Assembly: GCF_047160095.1 (NCBI RefSeq)
Contig: NZ_AP038785.1
Coordinates: 1,674,001 to 1,738,000 of the forward strand
Length of the DNA stretch: 64,000 nt
Reading direction: 5' to 3'
From: Rodentibacter abscessus
Lineage (GTDB): Bacteria > Pseudomonadota > Gammaproteobacteria > Enterobacterales > Pasteurellaceae
The notes beneath the pieces were generated by a model that was not told the DNA's origin, did no database searches, and saw only the letters and a program-made list of their open reading frames with translations. This document shows positions 42,475 to 52,682 of this stretch, in pieces. The position numbers and the translations under genes were made by a program. Position 1 is the first letter of the stretch, and every line of letters starts with the position of its first letter.

Positions 42475-42500
42475 GCCCCCTTAAAAGGGGCTTCTTTTAT
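42475..42500 (+). terminator. Terminator of the ATPase/TOPRIM-like cassette
   Basis: GCCCCCTT (42475-42482) pairs with AAGGGGC (42485-42491), 2-nt loop with one bulge, followed by TTCTTTT. Marks the end of the cassette. Confidence 0.75.
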
Positions 42501-42585
42501 TAATCAAAAAATTAGTAGTATCTAATTTAATTTCTTATATAACTATGAAAATCTTTAGCTATTAACTAATTAACAAATCAATATG

Positions 42586-43530
42586 TTACTTAATTCTAAA
42601 TTCTTCCTTTATCAACTTCCACAATGTCATCACCCCAAGCAATCCAATCATCAAATTTGCAAAAATAAAGGCTGCAATGGCAACACTGCTCAAAATATGA
42701 TTGTGATAAAAGGAAATCGCACTATTCGCCATTGAAGCTAAACCGAATGAAAATGCCCATAAGCCGATATTTAAGCCTTTTTCGATAATCCATGGGAAAA
42801 GGCGTAGTAAAAAGAAAAGCTGTAAAAAGCCGTATCCCCATAGAATTTTAACAAAAGTATCAACCTCCCCTTGATTTAGCGATAAATAAGCCGAGGCACC
42901 TACAAAAGCGGGGGCAAGAACAATTCCCATGGTCGCACGGAACGGCGGTTCTAAAGATGAAATACGTAAATGTTGGAGTAGAATCGGCTCAAAAATAATC
43001 CACGCAATCAAGCCTGCTCCAAAGAATAAATAACCAAGATCCTGATAGCCGAGTAACGCAAGGGAGCTTCCGGCAGTGAAATTCGCCGCAACGGCAGGTA
43101 AATAAAACGGAGGGCGGGTCGATTTCTGTTCAAAAACACCGCCTTTCCAAAGCTCACTGATTCTTAAAGAAGAAAACAATAATTGCCCGATAACACCAAT
43201 CCAGATCATTATTTCTGCGATAACAAGATTCCAACGATAAATAATATCTCCTGCCAGCATTGTCGTGATAGGAATCAATGCAATAAAAGAAAAACGCACA
43301 GGGCATTGGTATTCTTCCCTCACTTCGTGGAAGTAATAACGAAGTTTATATCCATACATCGCAATAAATATTATCCAAATCACCACTGCGATAATGCCTA
43401 AACTATCACTGATATTTTCCGCCCAAGGGAAGAAATGGCTCAAGTGCCACCAAGCTAAAGACAATGCGGATAAGCCTAGAGGGATACCGAAATAGCCGGT
43501 AGGTAAAGGAAAGGGTTTGGTTGTACTCAT
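42586..43530 (-). CDS. tehA: Tellurite resistance/anion channel TehA
   Basis: Ten-helix inner-membrane channel of the TehA/SLAC1 family. 314 residues. PTGYFGIPLGLSALSLAW at the start, and FSFGLASMANSAISFYHN near residue 260 holds the gating phenylalanine equivalent to Phe262 of the H. influenzae structure. No tehB follows. Lies beyond the ATPase cassette, in opposite direction. Confidence 0.92.
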   Translation of the reverse strand: MSTTKPFPLPTGYFGIPLGLSALSLAWWHLSHFFPWAENISDSLGIIAVVIWIIFIAMYGYKLRYYFHEVREEYQCPVRFSFIALIPITTMLAGDIIYRWNLVIAEIMIWIGVIGQLLFSSLRISELWKGGVFEQKSTRPPFYLPAVAANFTAGSSLALLGYQDLGYLFFGAGLIAWIIFEPILLQHLRISSLEPPFRATMGIVLAPAFVGASAYLSLNQGEVDTFVKILWGYGFLQLFFLLRLFPWIIEKGLNIGLWAFSFGLASMANSAISFYHNHILSSVAIAAFIFANLMIGLLGVMTLWKLIKEEFRIK

Positions 43531-43695
43531 TTTTTATTATCCTGTTGAAAAAATTGTTAGTAAGTCTAACACAGTGTCAACAAATACACTTTCCCAAAAG
43601 TATCAAACTTTTGTCAAAATACTCAACATCAAATAGGATTTATTTGTTCAACCTGATTCGTTAACAAAGTGCGGTCAAAAATTCATTAGATTTTT

Positions 43696-43867
43696 CGGTA
43701 TTATGTAGCAGTCGCACAAAGAGAATTTTATGATCAATGTTTATTGGAAGTAGGGTGCGTTAAGCTTTGCGTAACGCACCATTTCATCATTAAACCCTCT
43801 ATATGGTGCGTTACGTCTTCGCCTAACGACACCCCACGATGATTTGTGCAAGTGCTACATAATACCG
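43696..43867. repeat. Palindromic repeat family 1, best-preserved copy
   Basis: Near-perfect 25-nt outer inverted ends: CGGTATTATGTAGCAGTCGC... and, on the other strand, CGGTATTATGTAGCACTTGC.... Inner arms GTAGGGTGCGTTAAGCTTTG and GGTGCGTTACGTCTTCGCC. AGATTTTT occurs at both borders (43688-43695 and 43868-43875), consistent with an 8-bp target duplication. Confidence 0.9.
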
Positions 43868-43912
43868 AGATTTTTAACCGCACTTTTCGCCAAAACTAAG
43901 AAAATCAAGCAA

Positions 43913-43942
43913 ACAAAAAAGCCCCATTCGGGGCTTTTCATT
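43913..43942 (-). terminator. Terminator after rpoC
   Basis: AAAAGCCCC (43917-43925) pairs with GGGGCTTTT (about 43930-43938), 4-nt loop, T run on the minus strand. Confidence 0.88.
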
Positions 43943-43959
43943 TTATCTACTTTGCAATA

Positions 43960-46900
43960 TTAATCTTCCATTTCGGAATTTAATAATGCGGCAAGACTTT
44001 GGGTTGCATCGTCAGCGACAAATTCAAATTCCGCTTCGATGTCCGCATCTGTCACAAAAGATGAAACCGGTGTTTCTTCAATCGCTTTCACTGATGACTC
44101 CAATGCTTTTTGGCGGTTTTTAATGCGATTTTGGTGATACGCAAAACCGGTACCCGCCGGAATCAAACGACCTACTATGACGTTTTCTTTCAAGCCGCGT
44201 AATTCATCACGTTTACCTGCGACCGCCGCTTCCGTCAATACGCGGGTTGTTTCTTGGAATGATGCCGCAGAAATGAAGGATTCCGTCGCAAGAGAAGCTT
44301 TGGTGATACCCAATAGCTCACGTTCGAACTCAACAGGTGGTTTACCCTCTGCAACACGTTTACGGTTCACGATTTTCACGCGCGCAACTTCTACTTGTTC
44401 CCCTTCGAGGAATTCGGAGTCATAGGCATTGGTAATAATCGCTTTACGCAACATTTGGCGAACGATAACCTCAATGTGTTTATCGTTGATTTTTACCCCT
44501 TGTAAGCGGTAAACATCTTGTACTTCGTTCACGATATACTCGGTTACTGCACGTACACCGCGTAAACGTAAGATATCGTGTGGGGTTTCTGCACCATCGG
44601 AGATCACATCGCCACGCTCTACCATCTCACCTTCAAATACGTTAAGCTGACGCCATTTAGGAATCATTTCTTCGTACACTTCACCTTCAATCGGGGTGAT
44701 CAGTAAACGGCGTTTGCCTTTGGTTTCTTTACCGAATGAGACGACACCCGAGATTTCTGCCAAAATTGCAGGCTCTTTCGGTTTACGGGCTTCAAAGAGA
44801 TCCGCTACGCGTGGAAGACCACCGGTAATATCTTTCGTACCCACAGATTCTTGCGGAATACGTGCCAATGGTTCACCCACTTTCACTGCGGCGCCATCAT
44901 CTAAGCTGACGATAGCTTTACCCGGTAAGAAATATTGCGCAATAACATCGGTTTCAGGCAAGAAGATGTCATTGCCCTTCGCATCAACCAATTTGATGGT
45001 TGGACGCAAATCTTTACCGGCAGTCGCACGTTCACCTACATCTTGTACCACAATAGAAGAAAGACCTGTTAATTCATCAGTTTGACGTGTTACGGTTAAA
45101 CCATCCACAATATCAATGAATTTCACAAAACCTGCCACTTCGGATACAACCGGCATAGTATGCGGATCCCAGTTTGCAACCGTTTCGCCTGCATTTACTT
45201 CTTGACCGTCAGCTTTATTCAATACTGCACCGTAAGGCACTTTATAATGTTCTTTGGTACGACCGAATACATCTGTAACCGTTAATTCGGTGTTACGTGA
45301 AGTTAAGACCAATTTGCCTTCATCATTCGTTACGAATTTTGCGTTAGCTAAATGTAAAGTACCGGTATTTTTCACCTGTACGCTAGATTCTTTAGCCGCC
45401 GCAGATGCCGCACCACCGATATGGAACGTACGCATGGTTAACTGTGTACCCGGTTCACCGATTGATTGTGCCGCAATAACACCGATAGCTTCACCTTGGT
45501 TGATCAAATGACCACGAGCCAAGTCACGACCGTAACATTTCGCACATACACCGAAGTCGGTATCACAGGTTACAACCGAACGTACTTTTACGCTATCTAC
45601 GGAGTTTTCATCTAACACATCACAGAGTTTTTCATCTAATAATGTGTTACGTCCAATTAAAACTTCTTCCGTACCCGGTTTGTAAATATCTTCAGCCGCA
45701 ACACGACCTAATACTAACTCGCGAAGTGGTACTTTTTCATCACCACCTTCGATTAACGGGGTCATTACAAGACCTTCGTGCGTGCCACAGTCGTCTTCAA
45801 CGATCACTAAATCTTGTGCTACGTCAACCAAACGACGGGTTAAATAACCGGAGTTTGCCGTTTTCAATGCGGTATCCGCCAAACCTTTACGCGCACCGTG
45901 AGTGGAAATAAAGTATTGTAATACGTTCAAACCTTCACGGAAGTTTGCGGTGATCGGCGTTTCAATAATCGAGCCGTCCGGACGAGCCATCAAACCACGC
46001 ATACCGGCTAACTGACGAATCTGTGCCGCAGAACCACGCGCACCGGAATCCGCCATCATAAAGATGCTATTGAATGAAGCTTGTTTTTCAGGATTACCTT
46101 CACGGTTGATAACTTCTTCCGTTGAAAGGTTTTCCATCATTGCTTTTGCGACGCGTTCATTCGCAGCAGCCCAAATATCGATTACTTTATTATAACGTTC
46201 ACCTGCGGTAACAAGACCCGATTGGAATTGTTCTTGAATTTCCGCCACTTCTTCTTCCGCCGCAGAAATAATTTCGTATTTCTTCTCAGGAATCACCATA
46301 TCGTCAATACCGACAGATGAACCTGAACGTGCTGCGTAAGCAAAACCGGTGTACATAATTTGGTCTGCAAACATTACCGCTTCTTTTAAACCTAAACGGC
46401 GATAAGCCTCGTTAATCAATTTTGAAATGGCTTTTTTACCTAAGGTTTGATTGAATAATGAATACGGCATACCTTGTGGTGCAATCATCCACAAAATTGC
46501 ACGGCCGATAGTGGTATCCGTCAATGTGGTTTTCGCATCAAATTCGCCTGCTTCATTTTTCACATATTCGGTAACACGTACTTTTACACGAGAATGTAAT
46601 TCCGCCTGACCGGTGCGGTATGCTTTTTCCGCCTCACGTGGGTCTTGCAATAGCATTCCTTCGCCTTTACCGTTCACTTTTTCACGGGTCATATAGTAAA
46701 GACCCAACACCACGTCTTGTGACGGAACGATAATCGGATCACCGTTTGCCGGTGAAAGTACGTTGTTGGTTGACATCATCAACGCACGCGCTTCCAGTTG
46801 TGCTTCCAAGGTTAATGGAACGTGAACCGCCATTTGGTCACCATCGAAGTCCGCATTAAACGCCGCACAAACAAGCGGGTGTAATTGAATCGCTTTACCT

Positions 46901-48231
46901 TCGATCAAAATCGGTTCAAAGGCTTGGATACCTAAACGGTGAAGTGTCGGCGCACGGTTCAAAAGAATCGGGTGTTCGCGAATAACTTCCGCAAGAATAT
47001 CCCATACGATAGCGTCTTCACGCTCAACCATTTTCTTCGCCGCTTTAATGGTAGTTGCATAACCACGGCTTTCTAATTTCGCATAGATAAACGGACGGAA
47101 TAATTCCAGTGCCATTTTTTTCGGCAAACCGCATTGGTGTAAATGTAAGTATGGACCTACAGTGATTACGGAACGACCGGAATAATCCACACGTTTACCA
47201 AGTAAGTTTTGACGGAAACGACCTTGTTTACCTTTAATCATATCCGCTAATGATTTCAGCGGACGACGGTTAGAACCGGTGATTGCACGACCACGACGAC
47301 CATTATCCAACAACGCATCCACAGATTCTTGTAACATACGTTTTTCGTTACGTACGATAATATCCGGCGCGATTAAATCCAATAAACGTTTTAAACGGTT
47401 ATTACGGTTGATAACACGGCGATACAAGTCGTTCAAATCTGAAGTGGCAAAACGCCCCCCATCAAGTGGTACTAACGGACGCAAATCAGGTGGAAGAACC
47501 GGTAATACGGTCATCACCATCCATTCCGGTTTATTGCCGGATTGGACGAAGGCTTCTAATAATTTTAAGCGTTTAGTGATTTTTTTACGTTTGGTTTCGG
47601 AATTGGTTTCTTGTAATTCTTCACGTAATTTTTCACATTCCACCTCAAGATCCATACCTTTTAAAAGATCTTGGATAGCTTCCGCACCCATTTTCGCTTC
47701 AAATTCATCTTGCCAACGATCTTCTGCTTCAAGGTATTGTTCTTCAGTTAACAATTGACCACGTTCCAAGTCCGTCATGCCCGGTTCGGTAACGATGTAC
47801 ATTTCAAAATAAAGTACACGTTCAATATCACGCAACGGCATATCAAGTAATAAACCGATACGGGACGGAAGTGATTTTAAGAACCAAATGTGTGCCACAG
47901 GTGAGGCTAACTCAATATGCCCCATACGTTCACGGCGAACTTTGGTTTGGGTAACTTCTACACCACATTTTTCACAAATTACACCACGATGTTTTAAACG
48001 CTTATATTTACCACATAAACATTCGTAATCTTTTACCGGCCCGAAGATACGCGCACAGAAAAGACCGTCACGTTCAGGCTTAAATGTACGGTAGTTAATG
48101 GTTTCAGGTTTTTTCACTTCACCGAACGACCATGAACGAATCATATCCGGTGAGGCCAACCCAATTTTAATCACATCAAAATCTTCACTGGTTTTTGATT
48201 GTGCTTTTAAAAACTTAACTAAGTCTTTCAC
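43960..48231 (-). CDS. rpoC: RNA polymerase beta' subunit RpoC
   Basis: 1423 residues. N-terminal zinc site CLCGKYKRLKHRGVICEKCGVE (about 70-88), the catalytic NADFDGDQMAVH aspartate triad near residue 460, bridge helix region GARGSAAQIRQLAGMRGLMARPDG, and the second zinc site with CDTDFGVCAKCYGRD. Transcribed after rpoB with a 117-bp spacer containing a hairpin. Length is slightly above E. coli (1407). Confidence 0.97.
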   Translation of the reverse strand: MKDLVKFLKAQSKTSEDFDVIKIGLASPDMIRSWSFGEVKKPETINYRTFKPERDGLFCARIFGPVKDYECLCGKYKRLKHRGVICEKCGVEVTQTKVRRERMGHIELASPVAHIWFLKSLPSRIGLLLDMPLRDIERVLYFEMYIVTEPGMTDLERGQLLTEEQYLEAEDRWQDEFEAKMGAEAIQDLLKGMDLEVECEKLREELQETNSETKRKKITKRLKLLEAFVQSGNKPEWMVMTVLPVLPPDLRPLVPLDGGRFATSDLNDLYRRVINRNNRLKRLLDLIAPDIIVRNEKRMLQESVDALLDNGRRGRAITGSNRRPLKSLADMIKGKQGRFRQNLLGKRVDYSGRSVITVGPYLHLHQCGLPKKMALELFRPFIYAKLESRGYATTIKAAKKMVEREDAIVWDILAEVIREHPILLNRAPTLHRLGIQAFEPILIEGKAIQLHPLVCAAFNADFDGDQMAVHVPLTLEAQLEARALMMSTNNVLSPANGDPIIVPSQDVVLGLYYMTREKVNGKGEGMLLQDPREAEKAYRTGQAELHSRVKVRVTEYVKNEAGEFDAKTTLTDTTIGRAILWMIAPQGMPYSLFNQTLGKKAISKLINEAYRRLGLKEAVMFADQIMYTGFAYAARSGSSVGIDDMVIPEKKYEIISAAEEEVAEIQEQFQSGLVTAGERYNKVIDIWAAANERVAKAMMENLSTEEVINREGNPEKQASFNSIFMMADSGARGSAAQIRQLAGMRGLMARPDGSIIETPITANFREGLNVLQYFISTHGARKGLADTALKTANSGYLTRRLVDVAQDLVIVEDDCGTHEGLVMTPLIEGGDEKVPLRELVLGRVAAEDIYKPGTEEVLIGRNTLLDEKLCDVLDENSVDSVKVRSVVTCDTDFGVCAKCYGRDLARGHLINQGEAIGVIAAQSIGEPGTQLTMRTFHIGGAASAAAKESSVQVKNTGTLHLANAKFVTNDEGKLVLTSRNTELTVTDVFGRTKEHYKVPYGAVLNKADGQEVNAGETVANWDPHTMPVVSEVAGFVKFIDIVDGLTVTRQTDELTGLSSIVVQDVGERATAGKDLRPTIKLVDAKGNDIFLPETDVIAQYFLPGKAIVSLDDGAAVKVGEPLARIPQESVGTKDITGGLPRVADLFEARKPKEPAILAEISGVVSFGKETKGKRRLLITPIEGEVYEEMIPKWRQLNVFEGEMVERGDVISDGAETPHDILRLRGVRAVTEYIVNEVQDVYRLQGVKINDKHIEVIVRQMLRKAIITNAYDSEFLEGEQVEVARVKIVNRKRVAEGKPPVEFERELLGITKASLATESFISAASFQETTRVLTEAAVAGKRDELRGLKENVIVGRLIPAGTGFAYHQNRIKNRQKALESSVKAIEETPVSSFVTDADIEAEFEFVADDATQSLAALLNSEMED

Positions 48232-48260
48232 AAATGTTCTCCTGTCGGAGTTAAAGGTTT

Positions 48261-48300
48261 AAAGTGCGGTTGAAAATCTCGGAGAATTTTGACCGCACTT
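48261..48300. repeat. Inverted uptake signals between rpoB and rpoC
   Basis: AAAGTGCGGT (48261-48270) and ACCGCACTT (48292-48300) could form a stem with a 21-nt loop. No T run on the minus strand, so it is more a spacer hairpin than a terminator. Confidence 0.7.
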
Positions 48301-48347
48301 CGGCGATTTTCTTTCGTAGAGAGGATATTTACATTCCCTACTTCTTA

Positions 48348-51300
48348 TTACTCTTCGTCTAACTCGATATTTAAACCAAGTGAACGGATCTCTTTCATAA
48401 TTACATTGAAAGATTCCGGCGTACCCGGATCCATGTGTTGGTTACCGCCTACGATGTTTTTATACATCTTCGTACGGCCGTTCACATCATCGGATTTAAC
48501 GGTTAACATTTCTTGTAAGGTGTAAGCCGCACCGTATGCTTCAAGTGCCCATACCTCCATCTCACCGAAACGTTGACCACCGAATTGTGCTTTACCGCCC
48601 AATGGTTGTTGCGTTACAAGGCTATAAGAACCGGTTGAACGAGCATGCATTTTGTCATCAACCAAGTGATTCAATTTGAGCATATACATATAACCTACGG
48701 TTACCGGACGCTCAAATTTTTCACCGGTACGACCATCATACAATGTGATCTGACCTGAAGTCGGCAAGCCGCCGAGTTTTAATAACTCTTTGATTTCCGC
48801 TTCAGCCGCACCGTCAAATACAGGTGTCGCTACCGGTAAACCTTTACGTAAATTTTCGGCTAAACGTAATACTTCTTCGTCAGTGAAGGTACTTAAATCC
48901 ACTTTTTGCGAACCATTACCCAAATCATACGCTTTTTGAATATAGCTGCGTAATTTTTCCACTTCTTGTTTTTGTTTGAGCATCGCATTGATTTGATCAC
49001 CAATACCTTTTGCCGCTAAACCTAAGTGGGTTTCGAGAATCTGACCGATATTCATACGGGACGGTACGCCCAGTGGATTCAACACGATTTCAACCGGCTG
49101 ACCGTTTTCATCGTATGGCATATCTTCAACCGGGTTGATTTTTGAAATAACACCTTTATTACCATGACGGCCCGCCATTTTATCACCCGGTTGAATTTGG
49201 CGTTTCACCGCAAGGTAAACTTTCACCACTTTCAACACGCCCGGTGCAAGATCATCGCCTTTGATGATTTTCTTACGTTTCACTTCAAGTTTATGTTCAA
49301 ACTCTTTACGAAGTTCTTCGTATTGCTCTGCAAGCTGCTCTAATTGGTTTTGTTTTTCTTCATCAGCAATGGTTTGTTCCAACCATTTAGTGCGATTCAA
49401 TTTATCTAATTGCGCTGCATCCGCACCACCTGCGATAAGAAGATTGCGTACACGTGCGAATAAACCTGCTTCCAAGATTTCCAATTCATCAGAAAGGTCT
49501 TTCTTCGCTTCTTTTAATTGCATTTCTTCAATTTCTAACGCACGTTTGTCTTTTTCCACGCCATCACGGGTAAATACTTGCACATCAATAACCGTACCGG
49601 TTACGCTATTTGGCACACGTAATGAAGAATCTTTCACATCAGATGCTTTTTCACCGAAAATTGCACGTAACAATTTTTCTTCCGGCGTTAATTGGGTTTC
49701 ACCTTTAGGGGTCACTTTACCCACTAAGATGTCGCCGCCTTTCACTTCAGCACCTACATAAACAATACCGGATTCGTCCAATTTGCTTAATGCGGATTCA
49801 CCAACGTTCGGAATATCTGCGGTAATTTCTTCCGCTCCCAATTTCGTATCACGAGCGACACAAGAAAGCTCTTGAATGTGAATTGTTGTGAAGCGATCTT
49901 GTTGAACGACACGCTCAGACACTAACATTGAGTCTTCAAAGTTATAGCCGTTCCAAGGCATAAACGCGACACGAATATTTTGACCCAAGGCTAATTCACC
50001 TAAATCCGTTGACGGACCATCAGCCAATACTTCACCGCGATTAATCGGATCACCTAAATTTACACAAGGGATTTGGTTGATACAGGTGTTTTGGTTAGAA
50101 CGGGTGTATTTGATTAAATTATAAATATCAATACCCGCTTCACCGGCAATCGTTTCATCTTCATTTACTTTGATAACAATACGTGAAGCATCAACATATT
50201 GCACCGTACCGCCACGTTTTGCAACAACCGCTACACCGGAGTCAAGGGCGATTGGTTTTTCCATGCCCGTACCCACTAACGGTTTATCCGCACGTAATGT
50301 CGGCACTGCTTGACGTTGCATGTTCGCACCCATTAAAGCACGGTTCGCATCATCGTGCTCAAGGAACGGAATTAATGCTGCCGCCACAGATACCACTTGC
50401 TGGGTTGAAACGTCCATATAGTGAATGTCTTCCGGTTTATATAAACCTGATTCACCACGCTCACCACGTGCTGTGACAAAGGCATCGGTAAAGCGGTTGT
50501 TTTCGTCTAAATTTGAGTTTGCCTGCGCAATAATATAGTTTGCTTCATCAATTGCAGATAAATATTCGATTTCTTCCGTAACTTGACCATTAATAACTTT
50601 ACGATACGGCGTTTCTAAGAAACCGTAATCATTAGTACGCGCAAATGCAGAAAGTGAGTTGATCAAACCGATATTCGGACCCTCAGGGGTTTCAATCGGA
50701 CACAAACGACCATAGTGGGTATTGTGTACGTCACGCACCTCAAAGCCGGCACGTTCACGGGTTAAGCCGCCCGGACCCAATGCAGAAATACGACGTTTGT
50801 GCGTTACTTCAGATAACGGGTTGTTTTGATCCATAAATTGCGAAAGTTGTGAAGAGCCGAAGAACTCTTTTACTGCCGCAGAAATCGGTTTCGGGTTAAT
50901 TAAGTCCTGTGGAGTAATCGCATCTAAATCGCCTAAAGATAAACGCTCTTTAACCGCTCTTTCCACACGAACCAAACCAATACGGAACTGGTTTTCCGCC
51001 ATTTCACCCACAGAACGGATACGACGGTTACCTAAGTGGTCGATATCATCTACTTCACCACGGCCGTTACGAATATCAATGAGCTTACGCATTACGCCGA
51101 TGATATCTTCATTGCTTAAAATACCGCTACCCACACCTTCAGGAATACCTAAAGAGCGGTTAAACTTCATACGACCTACCGCTGATAAATCATAGCGTTC
51201 CGCAGAGAAGAATAAGTTATTGAATAAAGCTTCTGAAGATTCCGGTGTCGGCGGTTCACCCGGACGCATCATACGGTAGATTTCGTATAAGGCACTGATT

Positions 51301-52376
51301 TTATCGTAAGTCGGATCAACACGTAATGTCTCGGAAATATACGGACCGTAGTCTAAATCGTTAGTAAATAATGTTTCTATGATGTTGTAGCCGGCTTGTG
51401 CTAATTTTGCCAAAATTTCTAAAGAAATTTCACCATTAGCAGAACAGATGACTTCACCGGATTCTAAATCCACATAATCTTTTGCTGCCACTTTGCCGAC
51501 AATATATTCGGTCGGCACAACAACCTGAGTAACTTTATCTTTCTCTAACGCTTTGATATGACGTGCGGTAATACGACGACCGCGTTCAACATATACCTTA
51601 CCGTTCGCTTCAATATCGAAAGAAGCGGTTTCACCACGTAAACGTTCCGGCACAAGCGCCATTAATAATTGATTATCGGCGATCTCAAAAGTAACTTTAT
51701 CAAAGAATAAATTTAAAATTTCTTCTGTGGTATAACCTAATGCACGAAGAATAATCGTTGCCGGCAATTTACGACGACGGTCGATACGTGCGTATAAATT
51801 ATCTTTCGGATCAAACTCGAAATCTAACCAAGAACCACGGTAAGGGATAATACGTGCGTTATAAAGCACTTTACCCGAAGAATGTGTTTTACCTTTATCG
51901 GAATCAAAAAATACGCCCGGACTACGGTGTAGCTGTGAAACGATAACACGCTCGGTACCATTGATTACAAAAGTACCATTGTCAGTCATTAATGGGATTT
52001 CCCCCATATATACTTCATTCTCTTTAATATCTTTAACTGCGCGTGAAGATGATTCTTTATCATAGCTCACTAAACGTAATTTTACCCGTAAGCCTGCCGC
52101 ATAAGTTGAACCTCGGATTTGACACTCCCGTACATCAAATTCAGGATCCTCTAAACGGTAATCGACATATTGTAATTCGGTATAGCCATTATTGCTAACA
52201 ATTGGGAAGACTGAACGGAAAGCGGCTTCTAAACCTTGCTGACCTTCAGGATCTTTTTGAATAAATTTATCAAACGAATCTAATTGAATAGTTAATAAAT
52301 AAGGTACATTTAAAACTTGCGGACGTTTGCCGAAGTCTTTACGAATTCGTTTTTTCTCAGAATAGGAGAGACCCAT
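48348..52376 (-). CDS. rpoB: RNA polymerase beta subunit RpoB
   Basis: 1342 residues from ATG 52376 (MGLSYSEKKRIRKDFGKRPQVL, the family start). The rifampicin region carries GSSQLSQFMDQNNPLSEVTHKRRISALGPGG, fully wild type in pattern. The flap and the C-terminal GKAQFGGQRFGEMEVWALEAYGAAYTLQEMLT are present. GAGGAAAACC precedes the ATG. An in-frame TTG extension of seven codons is excluded. Follows rplL with a 300-bp spacer. Confidence 0.97.
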   Translation of the reverse strand: MGLSYSEKKRIRKDFGKRPQVLNVPYLLTIQLDSFDKFIQKDPEGQQGLEAAFRSVFPIVSNNGYTELQYVDYRLEDPEFDVRECQIRGSTYAAGLRVKLRLVSYDKESSSRAVKDIKENEVYMGEIPLMTDNGTFVINGTERVIVSQLHRSPGVFFDSDKGKTHSSGKVLYNARIIPYRGSWLDFEFDPKDNLYARIDRRRKLPATIILRALGYTTEEILNLFFDKVTFEIADNQLLMALVPERLRGETASFDIEANGKVYVERGRRITARHIKALEKDKVTQVVVPTEYIVGKVAAKDYVDLESGEVICSANGEISLEILAKLAQAGYNIIETLFTNDLDYGPYISETLRVDPTYDKISALYEIYRMMRPGEPPTPESSEALFNNLFFSAERYDLSAVGRMKFNRSLGIPEGVGSGILSNEDIIGVMRKLIDIRNGRGEVDDIDHLGNRRIRSVGEMAENQFRIGLVRVERAVKERLSLGDLDAITPQDLINPKPISAAVKEFFGSSQLSQFMDQNNPLSEVTHKRRISALGPGGLTRERAGFEVRDVHNTHYGRLCPIETPEGPNIGLINSLSAFARTNDYGFLETPYRKVINGQVTEEIEYLSAIDEANYIIAQANSNLDENNRFTDAFVTARGERGESGLYKPEDIHYMDVSTQQVVSVAAALIPFLEHDDANRALMGANMQRQAVPTLRADKPLVGTGMEKPIALDSGVAVVAKRGGTVQYVDASRIVIKVNEDETIAGEAGIDIYNLIKYTRSNQNTCINQIPCVNLGDPINRGEVLADGPSTDLGELALGQNIRVAFMPWNGYNFEDSMLVSERVVQQDRFTTIHIQELSCVARDTKLGAEEITADIPNVGESALSKLDESGIVYVGAEVKGGDILVGKVTPKGETQLTPEEKLLRAIFGEKASDVKDSSLRVPNSVTGTVIDVQVFTRDGVEKDKRALEIEEMQLKEAKKDLSDELEILEAGLFARVRNLLIAGGADAAQLDKLNRTKWLEQTIADEEKQNQLEQLAEQYEELRKEFEHKLEVKRKKIIKGDDLAPGVLKVVKVYLAVKRQIQPGDKMAGRHGNKGVISKINPVEDMPYDENGQPVEIVLNPLGVPSRMNIGQILETHLGLAAKGIGDQINAMLKQKQEVEKLRSYIQKAYDLGNGSQKVDLSTFTDEEVLRLAENLRKGLPVATPVFDGAAEAEIKELLKLGGLPTSGQITLYDGRTGEKFERPVTVGYMYMLKLNHLVDDKMHARSTGSYSLVTQQPLGGKAQFGGQRFGEMEVWALEAYGAAYTLQEMLTVKSDDVNGRTKMYKNIVGGNQHMDPGTPESFNVIMKEIRSLGLNIELDEE

Positions 52377-52682
52377 TGGTTGGTTTTCCTCTATCAATTT
52401 TAGTGAGACTGAGTTGATACAAGAAAAAGTGCGGTCATTTTTACTGACATTTTCTTACATCAAAGTATGGACACCGTTTTCAGAAACCGCACTCTGAACC
52501 TTACTTCTGTAGTGGGTTACTCAAATTAAAACCTTTATTTATTCTTTAAATTTGAGTGGAAACAGATGCTATTAAACGGAAAATAATCACCTGTTTTTTT
52601 ATGCTATTTTGATAGCACAAAATGGCTGATGGTAAACCACCAGCCATTAAGCCTGAAGAACAGGACATAAGCGAATCAAAAA
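52377..52682. other. Spacer between rplL and rpoB
   Basis: 306 bp. It holds two uptake signals in opposite orientation (near 52427 and 52482) and the attenuator-like hairpin at 52622-52649. In E. coli the same spacer carries an attenuator and an RNase III site. Confidence 0.65.
52622..52649 (-). terminator. rplL-rpoB attenuator-like hairpin
   Basis: AATGGCTG...TGGT (52622-52634) pairs with ACCA...CAGCCATT (52637-52649). On the minus strand TTTTGTG follows. Partial termination here would set the ratio of ribosomal protein to polymerase mRNA (inference from E. coli). Confidence 0.7.

Larger units (their letters stand above)
43531..43959. other. Gap between tehA and rpoC
   Basis: 429 bp without a gene. 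It holds one uptake signal near 43668, a complete family 1 repeat at 43696-43867, another uptake signal near 43878 and the rpoC terminator. Both neighbouring genes point away from or into it, so no large promoter is expected except tehA's. Confidence 0.75.

Noticed and set aside
1207..43867. Repeated 25-31 nt sequences considered as CRISPR repeats
   Set aside because: Copies are kilobases apart, palindromic and in different orientations, with no regular spacers and no cas genes.
47279..47758. 159-residue antisense open frame inside rpoC
   Set aside because: Shadow of the conserved rpoC coding strand, no independent features.
49261..49761. 166-residue antisense open frame inside rpoB
   Set aside because: Shadow of rpoB codon bias; Ser/Cys-rich, no ribosome site or domain.
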